Shown: positions 45,808-55,666, counted from the stretch's first letter. The stretch: 64,000 bases of DNA from Vaginisenegalia massiliensis (GCF_900604935.1 NZ_UWPC01000004.1:124001-188000), one strand, 5' to 3'. Numbers and translations are program-made. Notes: a model not told the origin generated them from the sequence alone.

Positions 45808-47040
45808 ATGTTGAACGTAGAACAAATCAGACAGGATTTTCCCATCCTCGATCAAGAAGTTCAAGGGGAGCCTTTGATTTACTTTGATAACGCCGCGACG
45901 ACCCAAAAACCCAACCAAGTAGTCCAACAATTAGTGGATTATTACCAAAAGGATAATGCCAACATTCATCGCGGGGTTCATACCCTAGCCCAGCGTGCGA
46001 CTGAACAATATGAAGCCAGTCGTCAGATCTTAGCTGATTTTATTGGTGTTCAATCTAATGAAATTATTTTTACTAGTGGGACGACAGCAGGGATTAATTT
46101 CTTAGCACGTAGTTTAGTGCAACCACGCTTACAGCCGGGCGATCAAATTATGGTTACGCGCTTAGAACATCATTCTAATTTAGTTCCTTGGCAAGAACTT
46201 GCACGTCGAAGCCAAGCTGAATTAGTCTTTGCCCCTATGACAGCTACTTATCAAGTGGATTTGGCTGCTTTGCAAGTCATGGATACAAATAAGCTAAAAG
46301 TGATAGCCATTCAACATGTATCAAACGTTTTAGGTATTCAACAGCCGCTTGAAGCAATTGTTGCTTGGGCTCACCAACACGACATTTTAGTTTTGGTCGA
46401 TGGGGCCCAAGCTATAGCCCATCAAACACTATCAGTCAAAGAATTAGATGTGGATGCCTATTGTTTTAGTGGACACAAAATGTATGGTCCAACGGGGATT
46501 GGCGTCTGTTATTTAGCCGAACGATGGCACGAAGATGCGCAACCTTTTAATTTTGGAGGCGAAATGATTCACCAAGTCTTTGACACTTACAGTAACTATA
46601 AGGAAGCACCGTGGAAATTTGAAGGTGGGACACCGCCGATTGCTCAGGCTATAGCCTTAGCTGAGTCTGTGAAGTACTTGCAAAATCATGGACTGATGGT
46701 CATTCGGCAACATGAAGAGGCTTTAACTCGGGTTCTAATCCAAGGTTTGCAACAAGTTGAAGGTGTGACACTCATGGCTGAAGGACCGCTTGATCAAATG
46801 GGTCATGGTATTGTGAGCTATAATATAGATGGGGTTCATCCGCATGATGCAGCGACTGCTTATGATTTGGAAGGGATTGCCATTCGGGCAGGCCATCATT
46901 GTGCTCAGCCCTTAATGCGGCTTTTACAAGTGCCAGCTACCTTGCGGGCGAGTCTAGCTATGTATAATACCATGGCTGAAGTTGAATCCTTTATTGAAAC
47001 AACACGAAAGGTGAAGGAGTATTTTCAATATGGGGCTTAA
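45808..47040 (+). CDS. sufS: cysteine desulfurase SufS
   Basis: A 410-residue PLP-dependent aminotransferase-fold enzyme that removes sulfur from cysteine and passes it to SufU. The PLP lysine is in CFSGHKMYGPTGIG (about 222-235), and the mobile active-site Cys is in RAGHHCAQPLMRLL. The N-terminus reads IRQDFPILDQEVQGEPLIYFDNAATTQKPN. It follows sufD by 2 bases and overlaps sufU by 11 bases. Confidence 0.96.
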   Translation: MLNVEQIRQDFPILDQEVQGEPLIYFDNAATTQKPNQVVQQLVDYYQKDNANIHRGVHTLAQRATEQYEASRQILADFIGVQSNEIIFTSGTTAGINFLARSLVQPRLQPGDQIMVTRLEHHSNLVPWQELARRSQAELVFAPMTATYQVDLAALQVMDTNKLKVIAIQHVSNVLGIQQPLEAIVAWAHQHDILVLVDGAQAIAHQTLSVKELDVDAYCFSGHKMYGPTGIGVCYLAERWHEDAQPFNFGGEMIHQVFDTYSNYKEAPWKFEGGTPPIAQAIALAESVKYLQNHGLMVIRQHEEALTRVLIQGLQQVEGVTLMAEGPLDQMGHGIVSYNIDGVHPHDAATAYDLEGIAIRAGHHCAQPLMRLLQVPATLRASLAMYNTMAEVESFIETTRKVKEYFQYGA

Positions 47041-47569
47041 TAAATTAGATCAACTTTATCGGGCGGTGATCATGGATCACGCGCAACATCCGCGAAACAA
47101 TCAACCATTAGAGCATTATACCCATCAAACCGAGTTGTTAAATCCGACTTGTGGCGATGCCATTATAGTTCAATGTTTAATTGAAGAAGGTTGTGTAAAA
47201 GAGGTGGGCTTTACCGGCTACGGTTGTTCCATTTCGATGGCGAGCGCCAGTATGATGACCCAAGCCATGAAAGGGCAAACGTTAGAAAAAGCACAGCAAC
47301 TTATCAATCAATTTAATGAAATGATTGGGGGCAGCCCTCATGAGCAAGGGACGCTGCTTGACCTTATTCAGCGGCAAGCTTTAGAAGAAGATTTGCAAGA
47401 TGCTGCCTTATTAGAAGGGGTTAAGAAATTTCCAGCACGGTATAAGTGCGCTATTTTAGCTTGGAAAGCCTTAGAAGTAGCAGTTAGGCAAGATCAATCC
47501 AGTGGGATTGATGGACTTACAATTGGTCAAAATACGCAAACTAGTCAAGAAAGTGAGGGAAGTCGATGA
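47030..47569 (+). CDS. sufU: sulfur-relay/zinc protein SufU with extended C-terminus
   Basis: A 179-residue IscU-fold protein that takes sulfur from SufS in Gram-positives. Three conserved Cys: [22 protein letters not shown] and [14 protein letters not shown]. The family is usually about 145-150 residues; here about 25 additional polar residues follow (after VAVRQDQ). It overlaps sufS and sufB. The Gram-positive SufU insertion ([14 protein letters not shown]) is present. Confidence 0.93.
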   Translation: MGLNKLDQLYRAVIMDHAQHPRNNQPLEHYTHQTELLNPTCGDAIIVQCLIEEGCVKEVGFTGYGCSISMASASMMTQAMKGQTLEKAQQLINQFNEMIGGSPHEQGTLLDLIQRQALEEDLQDAALLEGVKKFPARYKCAILAWKALEVAVRQDQSSGIDGLTIGQNTQTSQESEGSR

Positions 47570-48960
47570 GTCAAGTACCAGTAAAAGGCGATTATGCTTA
47601 TGGCTTTCGTGATGACGCCGAAATTCTTTTTTCAACGGGTAAAGGTTTGAACGAAGAAGTTGTACGAACGATTTCCAAAATTAAGGAAGAGCCTCAATGG
47701 ATGTTAGATTATCGCTTGCGATCATTAGAAGCTTTCTATAAGGCAAAGATGCCCACTTGGGGCCCAGATTTATCTGCCTTGAATTATGATGATATTATTT
47801 ATTACCAGAAAGCGAGCGATAAACCCGCTCGCTCTTGGGATGAGGTACCTGCTGAAATCAAAGAAACGTTTGATCGATTAGGTATTCCTGAAGCTGAGCG
47901 AGCTTATTTAGCTGGTGCCGCGGTTCAATATGAATCCGAAGCTGTTTATCACAATATGAAAGCTGAATTTGAAAAACTAGGAATTATTTTTACCGATACG
48001 GATACAGCGCTAAAAGAATATCCCGAAATTTTTAAGGAACATTTTGGCACCGTCGTGCCGCCAACGGATAATTTTGAAGCGGCCTTAAATTCAGCTGTAT
48101 GGTCTGGAGGAACCTTTATTTATGTTCCTAAAGGGGTTAAATGTGACATTCCGCTCCAAACTTATTTCCGGATTAATAACGAAGGGACCGGTCAATTTGA
48201 ACGGACTCTGATTATCGTAGATGAAGGGGCAAGCATTCACTATGTTGAAGGTTGTACGGCCCCAACCTATTCAACTGCAGCTCTGCATGCGGCAATTGTC
48301 GAAATAATTGTGAAAAAAGATGCCTATTGCCGATATACCACCATTCAAAATTGGTCTAACAATGTCTATAATCTTGTGACTAAACGGGCCCATGCCTACC
48401 AAGGAGCTGTCATGGAATGGATTGATGGAAACTTGGGTGCCAAGACAACGATGAAGTATCCGAGTGTCTACTTGCAAGAACCAGGAGCACGGGGAACTAT
48501 GTTATCAATTGCTTTTGCCGGTGCCAATCAAGTGCAAGATACAGGTGCCAAGATGATTCACAATGCACCAAACACATCATCCTCTATTGTATCCAAGTCC
48601 ATTGCCAAAGACGGTGGCGAAGTTAACTATCGTGGTCAAGTTTATTTTGGTAAACATTCACAGGGATCAATCTCGCATATTGAATGTGATACGATTATAA
48701 TGGATGAATTATCTAAATCGGATACGATTCCATTTAATGAGATTCATAATGGTCAGGTCGCTTTGGAGCATGAAGCTAAAGTCTCACGTATTTCAGAAGA
48801 ACAACTCTTCTATTTGATGAGTCGAGGCTTAAGTGAAGCTGAAGCTACCGAAATGATTGTCATGGGCTTTGTAGAACCTTTTACTAAAGAATTACCCATG
48901 GAATATGCCGTTGAGTTGAACCGTCTGATTGCATACGAAATGGAAGGGTCTGTAGGATAA
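47566..48960 (+). CDS. sufB: Fe-S cluster assembly protein SufB
   Basis: A 464-residue beta-helix scaffold of the SufBCD complex. Family sections: [65 protein letters not shown], and [25 protein letters not shown]. Full length. It overlaps sufU by 4 bases and ends the suf operon, after which a terminator is seen. Clusters may serve, among others, radical-SAM and respiratory or dehydratase proteins. Confidence 0.96.
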   Translation: MSQVPVKGDYAYGFRDDAEILFSTGKGLNEEVVRTISKIKEEPQWMLDYRLRSLEAFYKAKMPTWGPDLSALNYDDIIYYQKASDKPARSWDEVPAEIKETFDRLGIPEAERAYLAGAAVQYESEAVYHNMKAEFEKLGIIFTDTDTALKEYPEIFKEHFGTVVPPTDNFEAALNSAVWSGGTFIYVPKGVKCDIPLQTYFRINNEGTGQFERTLIIVDEGASIHYVEGCTAPTYSTAALHAAIVEIIVKKDAYCRYTTIQNWSNNVYNLVTKRAHAYQGAVMEWIDGNLGAKTTMKYPSVYLQEPGARGTMLSIAFAGANQVQDTGAKMIHNAPNTSSSIVSKSIAKDGGEVNYRGQVYFGKHSQGSISHIECDTIIMDELSKSDTIPFNEIHNGQVALEHEAKVSRISEEQLFYLMSRGLSEAEATEMIVMGFVEPFTKELPMEYAVELNRLIAYEMEGSVG

Positions 48961-48989
48961 CCTTAAAACATAGAATCAATCAAAATAGG

Positions 48990-49059
48990 ACTAGCTGAGT
49001 TTATAAGTTTGAGCAGAGTATACTTGCAAACTAGATAATAACTTAGCTAGTGTTTTTTT
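48990..49059 (+). terminator. probable terminator of the suf operon
   Basis: ACTAGCTGAGT (48990-49000) pairs with ACTTAGCTAGT (49041-49051) with one G-U, across a 40-base loop. Seven T follow at 49053-49059. Confidence 0.65.
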
Positions 49060-49081
49060 AGCTAAATATTGTCCTTCAAGC

Positions 49082-49110
49082 TTGGTCGTGGTAGGCTAAT
49101 AATGTAAAAT
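49082..49110 (+). promoter_or_regulatory. promoter of the ureohydrolase gene
   Basis: TTGGTC (49082-49087), a 17-base spacer and TAAAAT (49105-49110). Confidence 0.65.
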
Positions 49111-49130
49111 TTTGAAAATGAGGCGAAAGC

Positions 49131-50126
49131 ATGTTAAAAGATTATTATGTTATGAAGGAACGTTTTTATCTTTTCGAGAAAACCGATGATCTCTATGCAG
49201 CTAAATGGGGCAATGTGATGGAACGGATTGACTTGAATGATGAGCAGTTAGAACCTTTCCAAGGCTTAAATTTTGCCATTATTGGTTTTAAATGTGATAA
49301 AGGGGTGTATATCAATCATGGTCGTCCCGGATCGATTGAAGGCCCGATGGCTATTCGACAACAGTTAGCCAAGATGCCTTGGCATTTAGGACGTGAAGTG
49401 CACGTTTTTGATGCTGGCGATATTGAAGGTGTTAATTCTTCCTTAAGTGATTTACAAGTTAGTTTAGCGCATGCAATTGAACGGATGCGGGAATTGAATT
49501 TATATCCGATTGTCCTTGGCGGGGGGCATGAGACAGCTTTCGGTCATTATTCTGGTTTACGAGCAAGCAAACCAATCGAACAGAAGCTTGCTGTGATAAA
49601 TTTTGATGCTCATTTTGATTTGCGTCCTTATGATCAAACGGGTCCTAATTCAGGAACAGGATTTCGACAAATGTATGATTTGAACAAAGCCAGTCAGGAA
49701 AATTTCAAATACTTAGCTTTAGGAATTCAAGAGCATTCAAATAATTTGTTCTTATTTGATTTTGTTGCCAAGTCGCAAGGAATTGAATTTATGACTGGAT
49801 TAGATATGTATACGACCCCTTTGAAATCAATCTATCAAGAGGTAGATTCCTTTATGGACAATTCAGACCAGATTTATCTCACTATCGATATGGACTGTTT
49901 CTATTCTGCCGCGTCACCTGGTGTGTCAGCTATTCAATCGGTGGGTCTAGATCCTCGAATGGTCATCTTAATCGCTCAACATATTGCGGCTAGTGGTAAG
50001 TTATGTTCCTTTGATATTGTGGAGACATCACCAGCTTACGATATTGATAACCATTCAGCAAATTTAGCAGCGACTTTAGTTTTTTATTTAACACAAACGT
50101 TAGCTAATTCAGTTCAGCGAGATTAA
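49131..50126 (+). CDS. hutG: ureohydrolase, probable formimidoylglutamase HutG
   Basis: A 331-residue Mn2+ ureohydrolase of the arginase superfamily. Metal motifs: [22 protein letters not shown] and [10 protein letters not shown]. The SGTGFRQM segment is typical of the HutG branch, which cleaves formimidoylglutamate in histidine breakdown. No hutH, hutU or hutI lies nearby, so this may be an orphan or a different ureohydrolase such as agmatinase or guanidino-acid hydrolase. It sits alone behind its own promoter. No terminator is seen before the next gene. Confidence 0.8.
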   Translation: MLKDYYVMKERFYLFEKTDDLYAAKWGNVMERIDLNDEQLEPFQGLNFAIIGFKCDKGVYINHGRPGSIEGPMAIRQQLAKMPWHLGREVHVFDAGDIEGVNSSLSDLQVSLAHAIERMRELNLYPIVLGGGHETAFGHYSGLRASKPIEQKLAVINFDAHFDLRPYDQTGPNSGTGFRQMYDLNKASQENFKYLALGIQEHSNNLFLFDFVAKSQGIEFMTGLDMYTTPLKSIYQEVDSFMDNSDQIYLTIDMDCFYSAASPGVSAIQSVGLDPRMVILIAQHIAASGKLCSFDIVETSPAYDIDNHSANLAATLVFYLTQTLANSVQRD

Positions 50127-50211
50127 ATTAATAGTAAAAAATCATTCAAACTGTCGTTTATTAGCTCAATTAATCGATGATAACTTGACCGAAATGAAGG
50201 GAAGAGGAGTA

Positions 50212-51189
50212 ATGAAACTAGGAATCATGGGTTCAGGAAAGATTGTGGAAGAATTCCTGTCCATTGTAGATCAAATCGAGCATATTGAAGTTGTGAGTTT
50301 GTTAGGGACACCACGGAGTCAAGAAAAATTGGGCAAATTGGCTCAAACCTATAACATTGAGCAGATTTATACTGATCGTCAGGCTTTTTTAGCAGACGAT
50401 AATTATGATACGGCTTATGTGGCGGTTCCCAACCACTTGCATTATGAATTTGCCAAAGCGGCTCTAGAAGCAGGAAAACATGTTATTTGCGAAAAACCAT
50501 TTACTTTAAATTTAGCTCAATTAGAAGAATTGGTTGCTTTATCTCAAGCTAAAGGACGAATTTTAATCGAGGCTATTACCACATTATATTTAGGTAATTA
50601 TCAAAAAATTAGAGAATCTTTGGCTGATTTAGGTCCAGTGAGAATAGTCTCTTGTAATTATTCTCAATACTCGTCACGCTATGACGCCTTTAAAGCTGGA
50701 ACCATATTGCCTGCTTTCGACCCTGAAAAAGGGGGAGGCGCCTTGATGGATTTGAATATCTATAATATACACTTTGTATTAGGCTTATTTGGCCGTCCCA
50801 AAGGAGTCCATTATTCGGCCACAATCCAAACAGGAATCGATACTTCTGGCATTTTATTTTTAGACTATGGAGATTTCAAAGTGTCCTGTATTGCCGCCAA
50901 AGACTGTGCTGGGCCCATTCGCTCAAGTATCCAAGCTGAGAACGGAGCAATTGAAGTGGTAGGGGCTACGAATACTCTACCCGAGCTTAATATTCAATTA
51001 GGAAACAAACAAACTGAAAAAATTCAAGCAAATCAATATAATCATCGTATGGTGGCTGAGTTTAAAGAATTTTGCCGCATAATTGATCAAAATGATCAAG
51101 AGGTGGCTAGAGAGCAAATAGCCCACAGTCTCTTAGTAATGGAGATATTAGAAGCAGCCCAGCAATCAGCACAATTAGAATTAGGTTAG
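50212..51189 (+). CDS. Gfo/Idh/MocA-family oxidoreductase
   Basis: A 325-residue NAD(P)-dependent oxidoreductase. Nucleotide-binding motif GIMGSGKIVEEF near the N-terminus, EKPFTLN (catalytic Lys region) near 90, and a C-terminal alpha/beta domain with GGGALMDLNIYNIHF. The substrate is a sugar or polyol in most of the family, or a trans-dihydrodiol; it cannot be assigned. An in-frame ATG at 50185 exists, but AAGAGGAG precedes ATG 50212, which also gives the normal N-terminus. It follows the ureohydrolase by 85 bases in the same direction. Confidence 0.85.
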   Translation: MKLGIMGSGKIVEEFLSIVDQIEHIEVVSLLGTPRSQEKLGKLAQTYNIEQIYTDRQAFLADDNYDTAYVAVPNHLHYEFAKAALEAGKHVICEKPFTLNLAQLEELVALSQAKGRILIEAITTLYLGNYQKIRESLADLGPVRIVSCNYSQYSSRYDAFKAGTILPAFDPEKGGGALMDLNIYNIHFVLGLFGRPKGVHYSATIQTGIDTSGILFLDYGDFKVSCIAAKDCAGPIRSSIQAENGAIEVVGATNTLPELNIQLGNKQTEKIQANQYNHRMVAEFKEFCRIIDQNDQEVAREQIAHSLLVMEILEAAQQSAQLELG

Positions 51190-51260
51190 GCCCACCACAA
51201 GAGATAGATTTATTTATTCTTTTGGGACGCGTTGCGTCGAATAATTTGCCATTTTTTTGC

Positions 51261-51289
51261 TTGCAGTCTATTCAAGTGACAATTATAAT
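51261..51289 (+). promoter_or_regulatory. promoter of the STM3941-like membrane protein
   Basis: TTGCAG (51261-51266), a 17-base spacer and a perfect TATAAT (51284-51289). Confidence 0.75.
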
Positions 51290-51326
51290 GGGTAATTGTA
51301 CGCAAATATTATGAAGGATTGATCAA

Positions 51327-51869
51327 GTGAATAAATATATTGTATATCGCAGTAAAATTAAACAATTAGGTTTTGCTAGCTTAACTTTATCCATTGCTTT
51401 AGTATTCTTTTTAGTTTTTATTGCTGGCTGTAAGGAATTTTCCTTTACATCTATTTTAATGGGTTTGATTGGCCTCGCTTTTTTTGGTGGGGGAACTTAT
51501 TATTTAGTTAAGCAAATAACTAAGAGTAAAGAATTAGTTATTTTAAACGAAGCGGGTTTTTATGATTTTTCAACAAGTATCTCACCGGCAAATAACCTTA
51601 TCGGTTGGGATAATGTTCGCCGAATCGAAAAGGTTAATATGATTAACCATTCGTTTGTTTCTGTTTATTTAAAGCGCCCAGAAGAAGTGCTAGACTTACT
51701 TTCTAGTGAAAAGCAGAAAGCAATAATAGAAAATACATCCAAAGGTTTCGGTGAAATTAACATTAACTTGCAAAATGCTAAAGAAGTCAATGAAAAGATA
51801 CTTGTCAGTATGATGACCAAGTATTTAACTGAATATCGCCATTATCATAAAGAACCTATTGAATTTTAG
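51327..51869 (+). CDS. small membrane protein resembling the STM3941 family
   Basis: A 180-residue protein. Two membrane helices (about 14-33 and 40-62), then a cytoplasmic domain. The pattern LVILNEAGFYDFST...LIGWDNVRRIEKV resembles the STM3941/PH-like family of unknown role. It starts with GTG after AAGGA at 51313-51317. Clean own promoter and terminator make it monocistronic. Function is unknown; signalling or envelope maintenance are guesses. Confidence 0.7.
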   Translation: MNKYIVYRSKIKQLGFASLTLSIALVFFLVFIAGCKEFSFTSILMGLIGLAFFGGGTYYLVKQITKSKELVILNEAGFYDFSTSISPANNLIGWDNVRRIEKVNMINHSFVSVYLKRPEEVLDLLSSEKQKAIIENTSKGFGEININLQNAKEVNEKILVSMMTKYLTEYRHYHKEPIEF

Positions 51870-51890
51870 AAAAATATCCTTATAAGTGGA

Positions 51891-51930
51891 AAGACTTAAG
51901 CTGAATAAGTATTCAGCTTAAGTCTTTTTT
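51891..51930 (+). terminator. terminator of the STM3941-like gene
   Basis: AAGACTTAAGCTGAAT, loop AAGT, ATTCAGCTTAAGTCTT: a perfect 16-bp stem followed by four T. Confidence 0.93.
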
Positions 51931-52056
51931 GTTAGTAGGTGGAACCTATTTATTCAATACACTCTCATCTACTTAGACATAAAATGAAGCTATTTTAAAG
52001 TAATAATGTTTAAATAGTGTTGGCAATAAAATTCAACCTTAAGACTGAGGAAGACC

Positions 52057-52093
52057 TCCTTAGGATCTCCTATACTTAGAACATCCTAAAGGA
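52057..52093 (+). promoter_or_regulatory. hairpin in the leader of the DUF4230 gene
   Basis: TCCTTAGGAT (52057-52066) and ATCCTAAAGGA (52083-52093) form inverted arms with one bulged base, 23 bases before the start codon. The purine-rich GGATTAGGGGGGG after it contains the ribosome site. A control role is not shown. Confidence 0.35.
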
Positions 52094-52115
52094 TAGAGGA
52101 TTAGGGGGGGATAAA

Positions 52116-52721
52116 ATGAAAAACATCAAAAAGTTATTGTTGCTTGTGTCGGCACTATTCGTTGTCCTACTTGCTTTTGCTTCTGGTTCAATCTGGTATG
52201 CCAATTATCAACAAAAACAAGAAATGGCCCACGACCAAATTAATGTTGAATTAGTCAAAACCAAATTAGAAGCGGTCAAAGAATTAACGACTACTAAATA
52301 CTCCTACTCGACGGTAGGATCATTCCAAGATCAAAACCAAATTAAAAACTGGAAAATACCTTTTACTAAGAAACATTTTGTCGTGAAATACGATGGTTTT
52401 ATTAATGCAGGGATTGACTTAGATCAGGTTCAATATCAGATAAAAGGAAAAGAAATTCGCATTCATTTACCCAAAGCCAAGGTTTTAGCTCATGAATTAG
52501 ATGAGAAATCCATGACTGTTTTTGATGAGGATAATAATTTATTTAATCCGATTGAAGTGGCAGACTATAAAACCTTTTCTGTAAAGCAAAAAGAAATTGT
52601 TCTTAAAGAAGCTATCGACAAAGGGTTACTAAATCAAGCACAAGATCAAGCTAAAAAAACGATTCAAGACTTTTTGAAGCAAGATAGTCAAACAAAGGAT
52701 TATAAAGTTATTTATCAATAA
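52116..52721 (+). CDS. DUF4230 domain protein, membrane-anchored
   Basis: A 201-residue protein. One N-terminal signal-anchor helix (about 5-27) after MKNIKK, then an extracytoplasmic DUF4230 domain with ELTTTKYSYSTVGSF, KHFVVKYDGFINAGIDLDQV and HLPKAKVLAHELDEKSM. The family is found in Firmicutes and Bacteroidota and has no proven function. No lipobox is seen. The run GGGGGGG upstream serves as ribosome site. Confidence 0.82.
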   Translation: MKNIKKLLLLVSALFVVLLAFASGSIWYANYQQKQEMAHDQINVELVKTKLEAVKELTTTKYSYSTVGSFQDQNQIKNWKIPFTKKHFVVKYDGFINAGIDLDQVQYQIKGKEIRIHLPKAKVLAHELDEKSMTVFDEDNNLFNPIEVADYKTFSVKQKEIVLKEAIDKGLLNQAQDQAKKTIQDFLKQDSQTKDYKVIYQ

Positions 52722-52787
52722 AAAGGACAGCAAGTACTCTGCGTTGCATAAGTAATTGATTAATGGATATAGTTGCAGAATAATCAA

Positions 52788-52839
52788 AAGCGCATCAAGC
52801 TTTAAGAAATCATTCTTGAGCTTGATGCGCTTGTTTTTT
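52788..52839. terminator. bidirectional terminator between the DUF4230 gene and the feo cluster
   Basis: AAGCGCATCAAGCT pairs with AGCTTGATGCGCTT (14 bp), with further pairing in the loop (AAGAAAT/ATTCTT). GTTTTTT follows on the plus strand and TTGATT on the minus strand. Confidence 0.88.
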
Positions 52840-52993
52840 AAGAGTGGATTTTTGTAATGTGTGGCATTTTATTCGTTTGGTTTAAGGGACAAGAACACTG
52901 ACAATCAGCACAAGTAGATCCCTTTTTGAGTTGACGAAAGATAATCCATGCGACTGATGCTAATATGATACTAAAAATAATTAAAGTAGCCAT
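52838..52993 (-). CDS. FeoB-associated Cys-rich membrane protein
   Basis: A 51-residue protein that starts MATLIIFSIILASVAW: one membrane helix, then Arg/Lys, then a Cys cluster CADCQCSC (four Cys in eight residues). This is the form of FeoB-associated small proteins in Firmicutes, which may help deliver or sense iron. AAAGGAG lies upstream (52998-53004). It starts 28 bases after the feoB stop and so is the third gene of feoA-feoB. It is short but clearly supported by context and composition. Confidence 0.85.
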   Translation of the reverse strand: MATLIIFSIILASVAWIIFRQLKKGSTCADCQCSCPLNQTNKMPHITKIHS

Positions 52994-53021
52994 TAATCAT
53001 TTCTCCTTTTAGTAAATGGTT

Positions 53022-55139
53022 TCAGGATAGGTCTTTGTTTTTTGGTTGGCGAAAAATAAAGTAAATTAAGCCAAGTAAAGAAATAAAAGCCAAGACACGA
53101 CTAAAATTTAGTGATTGCTCAATGAAAGTTAGCGCTAACTGGTTAAAGATAAAGCAAACTAGGTAGGCCAAACCACATTGATAAGATATAGCAAAAATAG
53201 TCCATTTTAAAGCGGCCATTTCACGATGGATAGCTCCAATGGCAGCAAAACAAGGGGCACAGAGGAGATTGAACATTAAAAAAGAATAAGCTCCAATCTT
53301 ACTATAGTGTTGTTGGAGGACTGTCCAAACTTCTTGGCCAGTTTCACTGACTGTGCTTTGTTTGAAGAGAACACCAAAGCTAGCAATAATATTTTCTTTT
53401 GCAACCAAACCTGTTAAGGTTGCTACGCTAGCTTGCCAGTCGCCAAAACCGAGGGGGCGAAAGACGGGAGCAATGAGATTGCCAAGCACGGCTAAAATAC
53501 TTGCGGATTCATTGACGTGTTGACCAAGAAAATTGTAATTTGAGATAAACCAAATGATGATGGATGACACATAAATAATTGTGCCAGCCTTCTTCAGGAA
53601 GGCTTTACTATGGTCCCAAGTGTACTGGCCTATATTCTGTAGACGTGGCCAATGATATATGGGTAATTCCATAATAAAGGGACTTGTTTTCCCTTGAAAA
53701 AGCTTTGTTTTCTTTAGACCGATGCCGGAAAGGATAATCGCAGCAATGCCGACAAAATAAGCCGATGGGGCGACCCAGGTTGCTTTAGGAAAGAATGCCC
53801 CAGCAATTAATGAGATTATTGGAAGTTTGGCTGAACAAGGCATAAAGGTTGTTAACATAATCGTCATGCGACGATCACTTTCTTGTTCAATGGTTCGACT
53901 AGCCATAACGCCAGGAACTCCACAGCCTGTTGCTATGAGCATAGGAATAAAGGATTTGCCAGACAAACCAAACTTACGAAAAAGACGATCCATAACAAAA
54001 GCAATGCGGGCCATGTATCCACAATCTTCTAATAGTGCTAGACAGAAGAAAAGGACCATTAATTGAGGTAAAAAGCCAATTACGGAGCCAATCCCTGCGA
54101 TAATACCATTAATGATGAGATCTTGGAGCCAAGGGGCTGTTTGCCATTCATTTAAAAGCGATTGTGTAAATGTCGGAATAATCTGACCAAATAATTGGTC
54201 ATTGAGCCAATCAGTTCCCATCGTTCCGACCGTTTGAATAGAAAGAAAATAAATGGCCCACATAATGCCCGTAAAAATGGGGAAAGCCCATAACCGGTGG
54301 GTCACAAGATGATCAATTTTATCAGTAATGCTTTGTCCATCGAACTCCTTCTCATGAACGGCAAATTGATAGATCTGGGCCAACTGCCCAAAGCGTTCAT
54401 TAATGACTAATGCTTCAGCATCATCTTGAAAAATTTTCTCGGTAATTTGAATGATTTCTTCAATGGCTTTTAGGCAAGACGTATCCAATTGAAGACTTTG
54501 GTTTGTTAAGGGGTCCTGTTCAAATAATTTGATAAGGGTCCAGCGGCTTAGCATTAGCTCAGGAAAACGTTGGTGAACTTCATATTCAATTTCATTAAGG
54601 GCTGTTTCTATCCGTGAATCGAACTGTAGGCCCGAAGTCTTGATTTTTTCTTGATGAACGTTTTGACAAACCTTGATCGCTACATCTAATCCTTGATTAT
54701 GAAGGCCAGAAATAGCGACTACTGGAATATTAAGTTGGTAGGCGAGTTTATCAAGATCAATCACTTTTTGATTTTTTTCTGCAATATCAAGCATATTAAC
54801 GGCTAGGACTAAAGGAATTCCGATTTCAATTAATTGACTGGTCAGATAAAGATTGCGTTCGAGATTATTAGCATCGACGATATTTAAGATGACATCTGCA
54901 TGGTGGGACAATAAATAATCTCGAGCCACAACTTCTTCTGGTGAATAAGGGGATAATGAATAGATACCGGGTAAATCATGAATCATGGTTTTATGATCTT
55001 GTCGATAAAGTCCTTGTTTACGTTCGACCGTTACACCTGGCCAGTTCCCGACGAACTGATGAGTCCCTGTCAATAAGTTGAAGACGGAGGTTTTGCCGCA
55101 ATTGGGATTACCTGCTAAAACGATATTCATTGGGGTCAT
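53022..55139 (-). CDS. feoB: ferrous iron transporter FeoB
   Basis: A 705-residue Fe(II) uptake protein. N-terminal G domain: G1 GNPNCGKTS (10-18), G2/switch I region, G3 DLPGIYSL, G4 NMLD. A GDI-like helical domain precedes the C-terminal membrane core of about 10 helices with two Gate motifs (GVPGVMASRT and LCAPCFAA-like). It imports Fe2+ under low oxygen and would supply the suf system and PDH-related enzymes. It overlaps feoA by four bases (ATGA). GTP hydrolysis regulates transport. Confidence 0.96.
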   Translation of the reverse strand: MTPMNIVLAGNPNCGKTSVFNLLTGTHQFVGNWPGVTVERKQGLYRQDHKTMIHDLPGIYSLSPYSPEEVVARDYLLSHHADVILNIVDANNLERNLYLTSQLIEIGIPLVLAVNMLDIAEKNQKVIDLDKLAYQLNIPVVAISGLHNQGLDVAIKVCQNVHQEKIKTSGLQFDSRIETALNEIEYEVHQRFPELMLSRWTLIKLFEQDPLTNQSLQLDTSCLKAIEEIIQITEKIFQDDAEALVINERFGQLAQIYQFAVHEKEFDGQSITDKIDHLVTHRLWAFPIFTGIMWAIYFLSIQTVGTMGTDWLNDQLFGQIIPTFTQSLLNEWQTAPWLQDLIINGIIAGIGSVIGFLPQLMVLFFCLALLEDCGYMARIAFVMDRLFRKFGLSGKSFIPMLIATGCGVPGVMASRTIEQESDRRMTIMLTTFMPCSAKLPIISLIAGAFFPKATWVAPSAYFVGIAAIILSGIGLKKTKLFQGKTSPFIMELPIYHWPRLQNIGQYTWDHSKAFLKKAGTIIYVSSIIIWFISNYNFLGQHVNESASILAVLGNLIAPVFRPLGFGDWQASVATLTGLVAKENIIASFGVLFKQSTVSETGQEVWTVLQQHYSKIGAYSFLMFNLLCAPCFAAIGAIHREMAALKWTIFAISYQCGLAYLVCFIFNQLALTFIEQSLNFSRVLAFISLLGLIYFIFRQPKNKDLS

Positions 55140-55609
55140 GAGAAAACCTCCTTCAGAACTAGAACAGATTGGGCCTCGTCCTTTCTAAGGGTGAGCGTGT
55201 AGCCTCGAAGTTTAATTTCAAGAGGATCACCTAAGGGAGCTTTTTTGATTAAGCGAATGGGCGTTCCTTTAGTAATGCCCATATCCATTAATCGACGATT
55301 AATGGGTCCCGTTCCATTAATAGCTACCACAATCGTTAAGCTACCAACACTGACTTGATCTAAGGAAATATTGGTGAAATTGCGAGTGTCCAATTCTTTG
55401 ACTTGAATTTGTTTTAAGAAATCGCGGTCAATACTGATTCGTTTTTCTTTTAATTGAAGAACTGCAATTTGAGAACGTGTAGAAAGTAAGGAAACTGGAC
55501 ACCCGGGGATTAAACCAAGGTTTGTTAGGTCGCGCTGACTGCTTTCATCCATTGTCAGTCGAACGACTTCAACACAATGATTTAAATAAATTTGATCTAA
55601 GCTTGGCAT
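55136..55609 (-). CDS. feoA: tandem-domain FeoA protein
   Basis: A 157-residue protein, about twice the usual FeoA length, built from two SH3-like FeoA domains: residues about 10-70 (VVRLTMDESSQRDLTNLGLIPG...) and about 80-155 (LDQVSVGSLTIVVAINGTGPINRRLMDMGITKGTPIRLIKKAPLGDP). The second is better conserved. FeoA is a cytoplasmic partner of FeoB and may act as an activator. Tandem forms occur in lactic acid bacteria. It shares ATGA with feoB. Confidence 0.9.
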   Translation of the reverse strand: MPSLDQIYLNHCVEVVRLTMDESSQRDLTNLGLIPGCPVSLLSTRSQIAVLQLKEKRISIDRDFLKQIQVKELDTRNFTNISLDQVSVGSLTIVVAINGTGPINRRLMDMGITKGTPIRLIKKAPLGDPLEIKLRGYTLTLRKDEAQSVLVLKEVFS

Positions 55610-55637
55610 AGGTCATCCCCTTTCTTTGTAAAAATAG

Positions 55638-55666
55638 AATATATATAAAATAACATGACATTTCAA
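55638..55666 (-). promoter_or_regulatory. promoter of feoA-feoB
   Basis: On the minus strand TTGAAA (55666-55661), a 17-base spacer and TATATT (55643-55638), with a leader of about 20 bases. No Fur-type 19-bp box was recognised. Confidence 0.6.

Noticed and set aside
50127-50211. Operon link between hutG-like and Gfo/Idh/MocA genes as one pathway
   Set aside because: They share direction and have a short gap, but no functional link is evident from either family.
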